Of a DNA stretch of 64,000 bases, positions 1 to 12,000 are shown piece by piece (positions within the stretch are counted from its first letter, which is position 1; each line of letters begins with the position of its first letter). The DNA is from Bactericera cockerelli (lineage: Eukaryota; Arthropoda; Insecta; Hemiptera; Triozidae). The translations under genes and the position numbers were made by a program. The notes beneath the pieces are model-generated. The model did no database searches, had not been told where the DNA came from, and saw only the letters and a program-made list of their open reading frames with translations. The DNA is taken from assembly GCA_024516035.1 (NCBI GenBank), contig JAMCCL010000150.1, positions 1 to 64,000 of the forward strand. Reading direction: 5' to 3'.

Positions 1-3000
1 CCCCCCTCTCCTCCCCGCCTCCTCAACAATCCTCGCTATCTCCTGCAGGGGCCCGGGGCCCGCTATCGAATGCACCGTGACCAGATGGGCCCAGGAGGAT
101 ATGAGGCCGAACTGGTGACCAACTGTGGCCCCAATATCCGCCAGCTTCCTGCGCAGAGATGGGAAAACAAAAAATGATTAGTTCTCTATCTAGCCATCTA
201 TCTTCTATTATATAAAAGGTTATTATATAAAATATTATATAAAAGGTTGGGTGGAAGAGATTGCCACAGGCAATAACCCCGCCCTTTAGGTAGGACATAA
301 CTTCAACTTCTTTCTCTCTTTTTTTTTTCTTGTATATTTGCTTGATCTTTTTGTTTTTCTTTATATTTCATTGTATTCTACAGTAAATTTTTTTTTGTTC
401 TACAGACCTAATAAAGCTTTCTATAATAATAATAATAATAAAAGTGGTGTTTTTGACTTTATAGTTATATACACCACAAATAATTACTTAAAGGCAAGTG
501 TAGCTTTCTTTCTTCTGTATCTAGAAATAATGAAATGTAAGGGGTGCAATAGTTCTAAATAATGGACGCAGCACATAGGAATTTCTTGTGGAAAAGACCC
601 CAGAAATAATTTCTAGTGTTTTTTTTTTTTCTTTTCTTTTACTCATTATGTAAAGAAAGTATTACATTTCTTTGTTCTGTTATACTAAGAAAAAATTGTG
701 ATAAAATATTTCATTTAATTTTGTTGTAAATTATTTTTTTGCTGTTTGATGGAGACATTTGTCGTAAAACATAACTATTACCTTAACACTTTCCTGGTGG
801 TATTAACCTCAAAAAAGGCCACTTTACATAATGTCTATTTGAACTATCTTTTTCAACTATCCTCCAATATTAGGAACTCTCCAAGGGTTGGGTGGAAGAG
901 ATTACCATAGGCAATAACCCCGCCCTTTAGTTAGGACATATGTATAATATGTATATGTATATATTTATTTTCTTTTTTTACTTCTTCTTATATTGTATAT
1001 TAATTTGTAATTATCTGTGTTGTATATATAAAAAATAATTTAGAGTCACAGAAATGGCTTTTTAAAAAACTAGACTCGAAAGTCGATTTATTGAACTTAG
1101 AAAATTACGATATAATAAAAACTTAAAACTAAGGGTGAGAAAACTGACTTGCTCGATGCAGGTAACAGAACTGAGGTGTATGGCTGTCCTGAGGAGCTAT
1201 CAGGAGAAAATAGTGGTCAGCATTTAATATGACAATATAAGCAAATTCGAATACATAACTCCTCCATTCCTAGAATTTGGCAGCACCCGGAAGAGGAATT
1301 TTTGGGTACACAGAATCGACCCTTGGTTGGACTTCAATATTGTTTGGAGTTGGACTTGAACCAACTACTATGTTACTGGATGTATCATTGGGATGCTTCA
1401 AAGTCCATTTTTTATAGAATTTTAGTACACCCTGTATAATCAAAAAACTTAAAATTAAAACAAATAAAATAATATTTACAAAATTCCAATTCTCATTGTT
1501 TTCATTTTCCATCATTAGCTTTCTAATTTGATTTGGGTCCATGGTTGTTAGTTGTAAATTTTTTAACCTTAATGATGAGTGAACTTGAACGTTGCTAATA
1601 ATGTTATCTTCAGGATGTAAAATAATGGGTTTTCCGGAAGCTTTTTCCTGAAAAGAAAGTACATGGTCCCTAAAGAGAATTCTGTTATTAAGTGCTGGTT
1701 CGATGAGGTAAACTCCTTGCACCTCCTTGACTTCGTCGTGGTCTTGAGATTCTACTCGTAATATATCCTCACAAGGGAAAACACCTAGATATTGATTTAT
1801 TTCAGGTATAAATTCTAGATAATTTTCGGGTACCTCTAGCTGTACGCACTCGCATTGTTTTGTGCTCCCGTTGAGTAGCACTTGTTGTTCGCATTTATTA
1901 TTATTGATATTTACATTTGTTTGCGAGCAGTAGAATGGGTTTCCTAACACACACGGGCCATTCAAAGTTTTAACTACATTTCTGGATTTAAGAAAGTAAT
2001 TATTATTAGGTATGATAGCAACATAGGTATTATTCTGAGTGGTGGGCAAAGGCATGAGATGATACAGCTCAAATGTTGTATCATAGTTTATTGGGAAAGA
2101 TAAGAAAAATAGAATCTTATTCTTTTCAACGGTACAGTCAACCTTGATTAATTTTTGTACTTCTGATATGTTCAGATGTCGCAATAACTTAATTTTCTCG
2201 ATTTGCATTTTTAAATCTTCTAAAGGGAGAATGCTGGGGTGGTAGATTCTTAACTTACAAAATGTTAGAGCGTTTTCCAAGTCCTGCAGAATGGTAATAA
2301 TTGTATTATAATGGAAAATCAACTGAGTAGCCGCATCTTTAGCGGTGAAAACATCCTTTACGGTAATAGCGGTGTCTGTTATGTTAACCAGTAGAGAAAG
2401 TTCTGTTTATGTTGAATTGCAGACTCGCTATGTTCGATATTTTTGATCATGTTATCAAACCTGGCTATCGCTTCATGTGTTAATGAATACTGTAACTCGA
2501 TTTGTTTTTGTAACCTTTTGTCATTATTATTTAGATCTTCTAAAATTTTATTGTAACGGTGTTCATCCGTGGAGTCAAGGTTGCCTGTTGTGATTTTTAC
2601 TAAGGTGCCTAAGTCTGGGAATAAGGCCCTTCTAATACGGGTCGGTATGGACTCATAACCTATAGCGTGTAGTTTATTGACAGCAATGATCTGTAAGTGA
2701 AGAATTAATTTATTATGGTTTACTAACTCTTTCTGAAGATGACGTTTATCTTTCGTGATGACTTGCAACTGATTGTATTGGTTTTGGAGATCAGCTACCT
2801 CTTGTAGAAGTGGGTCCAATGAGTAATAATGGAGAATGGTGTATGTGGTGCGTTGAAGTTTAGCCTCGCCTAAGTTTATGGGTAGAATACCGGTATTTTG
2901 TGTGATGGATTTTATGGCTACTGTTGGTTGGAACGAGATGGCCCAGCAGAATCTGAAAAAAGCGGGAAGTTACGTTGGACTTTGGGTCGTTTAATGTTAG

Positions 3001-6000
3001 AGAGGTGAATTTTTTCACTCGTGTTGTGATGTGTCGGCTGTATTTCAGCAGTTTTTGTTTTCTCGTGTACTTCAGCTACTGTTTCTATTTTGTATTTATT
3101 TCCCGTTTTATTTTGTTTCTGTCGATTCCTGACAGAGACACGAATTGGTATCTTGGATGGTAAAGGTTCCCTACTTCTATTAACCTTTTCAATAGTGGTA
3201 TTTTTTCTTGTCGAAATTCTATTATGAACTACTTCGTAAAGCATTTTCATTCTATCCGTATGGTTATTAACGTAGTCTCTTGTTATTTGAACTTCATTAT
3301 CTAATTCCAGCAGTTGATTAGGTTCCATGTGGCCTGTTATGATTTCAATAGGTCTGTAATTAGTGTTTGAGTGTATAGAATAGTTATATGCAATGATGGC
3401 GTATCTTGCCATAGTGGTAATGGAGTCATTTTTAAATTCACTTCGGTTTTTCATAAGCCTAATGTGTTCGATTAAGGTTGAGTGAAATCTTTCACATGGA
3501 GAATTGCTTTCTGGATGTTGACTCGATGCGAAATGCATCTCAATTTTGTGCAGTGAGAGCAACTCTTTCACTACCGCATTTTTAAACTCGCACCCATTGT
3601 CAGAAATGATAAGTTTTGGTAGACCATGGTGTGAAAAGGATTCCAAGAGCTTGTCGGCTATTTCCACAGCCTGACATGATTTAAGTGCGTACAACTGAGC
3701 AAATTTGGAGAAAGGGTCTACTATTGATAGAAATTTTGTTTTGTCTAATGAAACTGTATCTATGTGTAGCGTTTCAAACGGTTTGTGTGTGGTTGGTGTT
3801 ATGTTATATTGTAGATTTAACGGATGTCTATCATATTTTGTAACTGTACAGATTTCACAGCTATTAATATAGTCCTGTACATATTTTTGTATGTTGGGCC
3901 AGTAGTAAATCTCTTTGATTTCTCTTGTAACTTCGTCAATACCTCTATGATTGGTTTTTCCTTCGTGTATCGTCTTTATGATCCTATCTTTAGATGTTTC
4001 ATCCTCTATGTCCTTCAAAAACTTAACACACTTTACAAAATTTATATTAGATGAATTGAATGTAGCTTGTAATACTTGTGAGAGTTTTTCATAAATCTCC
4101 GACTCAAAGTAAAGAAGATATTTAACTTTGGGTGCTATGTAAGTTTTGATAAACTTAACCATTTCGCTTTCTAAATTGCTTAAACTAAACTTAACATTAA
4201 TTCTCTGCTTATTTGCATGTAGTTTTGTAACTGTCACTTTCGTTTCAGTTGCTGTCGAAGTCGACAATATCAACTGGTTATATCCAATGTTTACCGCTGA
4301 CTCTGAAATAGGAATCCCTATAATAGGATTTTCCTTACTGGTGTGAACTGTGTCACTCTCGTCGTTATCTACAATCCCTCCATTCCTAGTATTAGGCAAC
4401 CTGGATGGGATAGGATTCGTGCTACAGGGTAGTCTATCTGTAGTAATAATATCATCTAGAGGTTCTTCTGTATTTGATGTCAAATCAGCGTACCTATTAC
4501 TTATAAATTCGTCTAAGTCGAATTCGATTTCATTCGGATTAGTATCGCCAGGTTCTGCGATAACTGACGAAATTTCATCAATATCCGGGTTGGTGTTTAT
4601 ATTGATCTCAACTCTCGATAAGGCATCGGCATTGGTGTTCGATGCACCTTTTTTATACACAATAGTGTAGTCATACTCTTCTAATTGTAATCGCCACCGA
4701 ACCAATTTAGAGTTTGGCTCTTTCATGGACATTAGCCATTGTAACGGTTTATGGTCGGAATAGATGGTGAACTTGCGTCCATAGAGATAAGGACGGAAAT
4801 ATTTTACAGCCCAAACAATGGCTAACAGTTCCTTTTCGATGGTGCTATAATTTTGCTCATGATCATTTAGGGTACGGCTTGCATACGCCACAGGAAGGTC
4901 ACTTCCTAAAGTGCCTTGTGATAACACGGCACCAATGGCAACATTGCTAGCATCAGTTGTTAATAAGAAGGGTTTAGTAAAATCCGGATACTGTAAAATT
5001 GGGTCATTCATTAGCATTTGCTTACATAACTCAAAACATTTTATGTATTCTACGTCATTGACATTTATGATGGAACCTTTTTTTAGGCATTTAGTTAAAG
5101 GTTTGGTCAAATTCGCAAAAGAAGGGATAAACTTGCGGTAATATCCTAGTAATCCAAGGAACCCTTTTACAGATTTTACTGTAGTGGGAATCGGATAATC
5201 TTGAATTGCCTTAATCTTATCCGGATTGGGCTTAACGCCGTTAGGTGTGATTAAATGTCCCAAGAATGCCACTTCCTTTAAGAGGAAATTGGTCTTATCG
5301 ATCTGTACCTTAAGGTTAAATGAGCGGAGTCTGTTTAACACAGCTCTAAGATTAGCAATATGTTCTTGAAGGGAAGTACTGAAGATAAGAATATCGTCTA
5401 AGTAAACAACACATATTTTCCCTATTAACCCGCGAAGAACGTCGTCCATCGTTCGTTGAAAAGTTCGCGGGGCATTTTTCAATCCCATAGGCATTCTCAA
5501 ATATTCGTAGTGACCATTGTCTACGTTGAATGCGGTCTTTTGGATGCTGTTCTCATCCATTTGAATTTGCAAGTACCCACTAGCCAAATCTAAGGTGGAA
5601 AAATATTGGCATCTGCCTAATTTGTCTAACAGATCGCTAATGTTTGGTAACGGATAGGTATCACCTATTGTTTTTTCGTTTAATTTTTTATAATCAATGA
5701 CAATGCGCCATTTCTTTTTGCCAGAATTGTCCAATTTTTTTGGCACGACCCAAATTGGGCTACACCATGGAGAGTGAGAATGGCGAATAATTCCCTGATC
5801 AAGCATTTTTGTTATTTGGTTGTGGACCTCCTGTCTATGAATTTCTGGGTAGCGATATATTTTAGCATGTGTAGGAGTTTCGTCAGTTGTGTTGATTGTA
5901 TGCTTGATTTCGTTGGCAAATGTCAACGACTTGCCCTCCCAATGAAAGACATCAGCGAATTGATGTAAAACTTTCATGGTTTCGTATTTTTCTTCTAAGT

Positions 6001-9000
6001 TCATGTGATCGAACTTTATTTTGGAAAAATCTACGTGACTACTAGATTTTATAGTAGACGTTGCATGTAGCTCACATGGGTTAACTTTATTATATTCTTG
6101 CAAGTCAAGATTTAATGGTCTCAGCGGTTTGAATGACTGTTGCTTATCTGTGGTATTTACTATTGAACAAATAATTTTATTCGCTATTACTGAAGTTAAT
6201 CCTTCAGGAATGTATAAACTTCCATCTCCGATACGTGTATGTGGCATCAGCACATCACCTCTAAGGTTTGTCTCTACCGGAAGTTGCAATATGACTTCGG
6301 AATGAGAAGGTACGGTTACCAAATTTAACTGAGGATTTAAATCCTTAAAATGTAAAGGAATTTGTGTATTGGCATTTTTTAACAATTGGTTATCGCAATC
6401 GATAACGAACTTGAACTGTCTTAGTATGTCTATACCTATTAGACAATCGAAATAATCATGGAAATGAAAAACATGGTACTTTACAAGAGTATTGTTATTT
6501 GAATTCTTAAATTCTTTTGGGGCTTTGGTTATTACACTTGAACTTTCTCGTGTAACTCCATGAGCGGTTTTAATCAAGAAATCGTCTGGACTAATGTTTT
6601 TGGGAAAGAATTTGTGTGCAATATCAGGTCTCATGAATGAACGAGTACTACCTGAATCAATTAGACAGTACAAATTTTGCGGATGTAAGATGACAAAGGG
6701 TAATTTATCTTTGCCATGTTCAATGTTCAGTAATTCTAACATTGGGGTTGTGGGTTTTCCGAGGCATTTGCGTGAAAATCCTCAGATTCCTCCTGTTGAA
6801 CTGTGTATTGGTCGGTATCTTGACCTTCGTATTCGTGGTATGTGTTTGTTTGTTCATCATAATATGCGTAATGTGTAGCGAACTCATGTGTATGTTGTTC
6901 TGGAATCGAACCAGGCTCTGTGTTGTGTAGATTTTGTTGAATGGTTTGCACGCCACTCATTGGTGTAGGTCGGGGTAAGAATCTCTGCTGTGTGTTTTGA
7001 AAACCTGAAGTTGATGGTCTATTTTGATAATTCTGATTGTTGTTGTTAAAGGGGTTTCTTTGTTGGAATCTGTTCGGTGTAGAGTTAAATGATCTGTTTG
7101 GATTGAAATAGTTAGGACGGAAAGGTTGAGGATTTGGTCTGAAAGGTACAAACGGTCTTAACTGATGATTAGGAGGATGAGCTCTGTTTTTAATTGAGTG
7201 ATCAGATGTCTGGATTTTCTTGGTCAAATCGACCTGAAAATCATTAGTTAGCATACTTAAGGCGTCTCCCAAAGTTGCGGGATTTTTTGTACGCATTAAG
7301 GATCCTATGGGCTCCTTCAGACCTTTTAATAGGGTCCTAAGTCCTAATTTGGCAATGTAATTTGTGAGATTCTCTTCGTAAAGGTTATTTACAATCAAGT
7401 AGCTATTGTGTAGGTTAATGAGTTTCTGGATTTCATTGTAAAACTCAAATGGAGTTTTGTTAGCTTGTTGCAAATTGCACATCTCAATAGTAAGAGTGTA
7501 TGCGTCTCGTTTGTCGCTGTAGGTTGACAAAAGAGCGGCCTTCAGATCATTCCAAGTGTTAATAGCAAATGAGCTTATGTTGATTCTTGCATCTCCTACG
7601 ATTTTAGCTTTTAACGCCGACATTAGATAGACATTTTGAAAAGCTTCTGGTTCCTGAACATTATAGAAATGGTTTACTAGTTTTTCTCTAATAGAAATGA
7701 ATTCCGGAAGGAGTTCCGCCTCCCCCCTAAATTCTGGGACCACCTTCAAATGGTCTCCTGTTAAATTAGGAACTTGAGCCATATTTAAATTTAAATTGTC
7801 AAGGTTTCGATCTAAATTTAAATTGCCAAGGTCTTGGATGAGGACGTCTAATCTAAGATCTGCAGGATTTGGATTTTGATACTCTTCGTTATCAGATTCT
7901 TCATCTGATTCTACAATTGGAGGAAGATTATCCAGCTTGAATTTTTGCTTTTATGTAAAATTCAAATAAAATATTAAGGATGAGAAAGAGTATGTAAAAT
8001 TAATAAAATTTAAAAGTAAAAGAAAGCATGTAAAAATTCCAGAAATGTAATAAATCTTTGATTGACTTACATTAACGCGAACACTTCTGCTACAAGTCTT
8101 TTTGTTGTTTCCATTGGTAAGACAATTCGGTTTCCAGTGGAGATTTGAACTTTGATGATGTGATGGATGATGATCCGTTGTATTTTTATAAGATGTGAAG
8201 AAGGCGATGATCCGTTGTATTTTTATAAGATGTGAAGAAAGCGATGATCCTTTGTATGTAATCCTTAATTTGAACTTCACAAGATTATGAACTGTGATAT
8301 ATTACAACACAGGAATAGTCTATTAATATCAAGATGACTATTAATACTTAAATATTAATAATTTATTAATAAATTTTAATGTTTTTCACTTTTATTTTTT
8401 TTATTTATTTTTTTAAATGTTTTTCAAATGTTTAAATGTTTTTTTTTTAAATGTTTTTCAAATTTTAATGTTTTTCACTTTTATTTTTTTTTTTTTTTTT
8501 TTTTTAATTTCACTTTTTCAAAAACTTTTGGGAGTGGTTCCCTAAAACGATTAATTTTCGCTTAACCTGTTTTAGGACCGGAGGACTGCGCCAAAAATAA
8601 TTTAGAGTCACAGAAATGGCTTTTTAAAAAACTAGACTCGAAAGTCGATTTATTGAACTTAGAAAATTACGATATAATAAAAACTTAAAACTAAGGGTGA
8701 GAAAACTGACTTGCTCGATGCAGGTAACAGAACTGAGGTGTATGGCTGTCCTGAGGAGCTATCAGGAGAAAATAGTGGTCAGCATTTAATATGACAATAT
8801 AAGCAAATTCGAATACATAACTTATATATTATGTCCATATTAATGAAGTGTAAAATAATAATAATAATGAACTCACCTATCTTCCAAGATGAGAAACTCG
8901 TGCTCCTTGGCCAGACGGCTCAGCTCCTTCTGTGTTTCCTCACTGAAATCTGCCACAGCGTCCGAGTGAGTTTTGAGTAGCACAATGTGAGGTCCCAGAC

Positions 9001-12000
9001 TGTCAGCGAGGGAGAGCAATTTGTGGGATTCGGTCACATCGACGGCAACACAAATGTTGGTTTTTTTCTTGAGCATGATTTCCATCAGGGTGCCAGAAAT
9101 TTTGCACTGTACCTCAGACTTGCGGGATTCAAATGGGGTGACAATTCTTGTGTCTGAGAAGAATCATAATAATGCTAACATAAATAATATAAACAAGAAA
9201 AAAAGATGAAAAACAAAATATATAAAGATGTCCTGACTAAGGGCGGGTTTATTGCTTGTGGGAATCTCTTCCACCCAAGGATCAGTTCAATTAGGGGGAT
9301 CTACATAAGACTGTTTGGAAAATAGTTAATAGTGTTCTTTCTCTTGGGCTGACAGTCTAAATATGTAAAGCCTACTCTTTTCACATACCTAACACCCACC
9401 CTATCAAACTCCTCCAGAGCAGGAGGATGTGGCTTTGTGAGGATGCTCTTGGATAAACTGTTTTACTACTGACACATTTATTTATCTGAGGGTGATGGCC
9501 TAGTATTAAAGTCTATTTTATTAAATATAAAAATTCAAATGCGTTTGATTGATGACAAGAATTGACTCACTCACAAACACAAAGTCACAAACTAATAGAA
9601 GAGAATGCTGAAGGCATTATCACCACCCTTTTTTTTTTTTTTTTTTTCAAAAATAATGATAATGTGTTTATTTACAGTAAGTCATGATTTTTACAATACC
9701 AGGTTCCTATCTATATACAGATTTAATCCTAGATTAGAGAAGATTTATACATAATGCTATTTTTGTGTCATGCGGTTCATAGCTCAAAAAACTTGCAAAT
9801 ATTGAGCGTGAAAATTTTATACAACAAATTATATTTACATAGATATATAAGGGTTTTCCCTATATATTCCCCAACCATCATCTTTTCTTCTAGAAAAATA
9901 GCGCATCACACACTCAACCGCTGTAAGATATTTTCTTGAGGATGATACGCTGATTGAGTTTACATTGGTGCCCTTGGGATATATTATGTAGACCAAATTT
10001 GTTTATTACCCCCCCCCCCCCTATTTTGGAGTTTGTTGTCATTAGATTTAGATACTATACATCTTATGGCTAGTTTTTATATACATAATATGATTTATAC
10101 GATAATATCCTGTATTTAATGGGATTCGAACCCTTTAAAAATAGTTTATATACAGTTTTATTGTCTTGTCATGATGAGTGAGGCTCCTTTATTTATCCGG
10201 GTAGGCGTCCTGGTGAGTGTGGGTCCAGGATGTGGGGCTGGCCTGGCCGAATTCATAGAGGAGTCAGGATGAGTGATGGATGGATGGTGAGTATCAGAAG
10301 GACGAACGGTAATCCCAGCCAGTAGTTTTACCCACTCATTGTGGGATTCAACCAGTCCTTCTGATATGGCGTCTGGATGATTGTCGGTGTCTGGTCCTTG
10401 GTTCCGGGGCTGCGGTGAGTTCACTCCGGTGAGGCTACCGGGAGGGCAGGGCCGGATCCTTGGGCGCTGGTCGTCCTGTTTGCGTCTGATTGGTTGTCGG
10501 TGTCGGGTCCTTGGTTCCGGGGCTGCGGTGAGTTCACTCCGGTGAGGCTACCAGGAGGGGAGGGCCGGATCCATGGGGCTGGACGTCTCGTCTGGTGGGG
10601 GCATAGGCGTCTGATAGGCTGTCGGTGTCGGGTCCTTGATTCCGGGGCTGCAGCATGATCTCTCCGGTGAGGCTACCAGGGGAGCAGGGCCGGATCTATG
10701 GATGCTGGTCGTCTCGGTCAGTGGTCAGGCTTTGTTTATATTTATTTCTCAACTTGTTACCATGTTCATTGTATATAAAAGATGTAAATAAAGCTTGATC
10801 CAATTGTTTTATAAATAATTGTCAGAGATAAATAAATTTATTAATGACAATTTGTCCGTGTTTTAGGAACAGAATAACATAGGTATTTAATAATAAAATT
10901 AGTAAGGAAAAAATTACCCTGGACTCCATTATCAACCTTGGGCAGTACTTGGTTATTGCACAGATATTGCTTCACATTCTCCAGTGTCTCTGCTTTGATT
11001 TTGTTTGCCTCATGTAGAATGTCCAATACTGATGACATGGTGAACAGAGAATGCAGTGTGTAGCCCAAGTTTTTCAGATTTTGCTTGCCGCCCTGCTGTC
11101 GGTCCACAATGGTGAGAACATCCGTCACTACAATGCCAACTGACTTGAGGTCCTAAAATTTCAAGAGAAAATGTCTTCTTTAATATTATATAATAATTTT
11201 AGGTATCTATTTTTTTGTAATATGTCTTCAACTTGGATAACTACCTAGATATATTCACTGGAAAATATTGTTTCTTGACATATAGTTTGGTAGTTCAGTC
11301 AATTTTCCTTTATTACCAAAATTTTGAGCTCTGTGGGGTTTGGAGTTTGAGAGGGATAACCTGTCAAAATTCATAATATATCAGGCTCAAAATAATATTA
11401 TTTTGGGGGTGGGGAGGATTGAATAAAACATTAACAATATAAAAGTGAAATTTTGTAATACTTAGTTCTTTGTTATGCAGTGTTTTAGAAGTTCATAAAA
11501 AAAACTCACATTTATAGTCTCCAAAATGCTTGATCCACTTGTCACTACATCTTCAATGATGAAACACGAGTCTCCTTTCTCATAAACACCTTCAATCAGT
11601 TTCTTTGTGCCATAGGTTTTTACATCCTTACGTCTAATCAACATGGGAATGTTATATTTGACACTCACAGCAGTAGCAATGGGCAATGCAGTGTACGGAA
11701 CACCACAGATGGTTCTAGCTGAAATTTTGTTTGCTGTCAGGTAGTTTTGGATGATTGAAGAAAGAAATTCCTGAAAAAAGTGAACTGGGTGAATATATTT
11801 TTTTTAAAATAAAAATTGCAATGAAGACAGCCAACCTTGGTTGGTAATTTCTGATGTCCATCTTTGTAATAATAATTGGGATATAACTGGAAATTAACAT
11901 GTTCAAATATTGGGATATAGAATAGAATATACCTTGTTTATACTGCCAAGACTGAAAAGTCCCTTTACTCCAGCAGTCAAACAAGTCCTATATATTTTAT

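Larger units (their letters stand above)
1031..8822 (-). mobile_element. errantivirus (Ty3/gypsy-type LTR element with gag, pol, env)
   Basis: This is a 7.8-kb element bounded by two 230-bp direct repeats (1031-1260 and 8593-8822) that I could not tell apart base by base, which implies a recent insertion. LTRs begin AGTTATG on the element strand, like gypsy-group errantiviruses. The next bases form a tRNA-Ser-type primer binding site. Left and right flanks both read TATATA, the target preferred by the 17.6/297 branch (family knowledge). Order on the minus strand is leader, gag, pol, env. gag and pol are open, while env has one frame break. The element lies in UMPS intron 4, sense to the gene. 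It interrupts an older repeat-B copy whose two halves are at 889-1030 and 8823-8868. Confidence 0.95.

Noticed and set aside
7951..8280. 109-codon frame in the errantivirus leader as an accessory gene
   Set aside because: AT-rich, no family resemblance and overlapping a short direct repeat; most likely chance.
10158..10424. Small proline-rich protein on the minus strand
   Set aside because: It lies partly in the GC-rich repeat island inside UMPS intron 3, with no known domain and no conserved start context.
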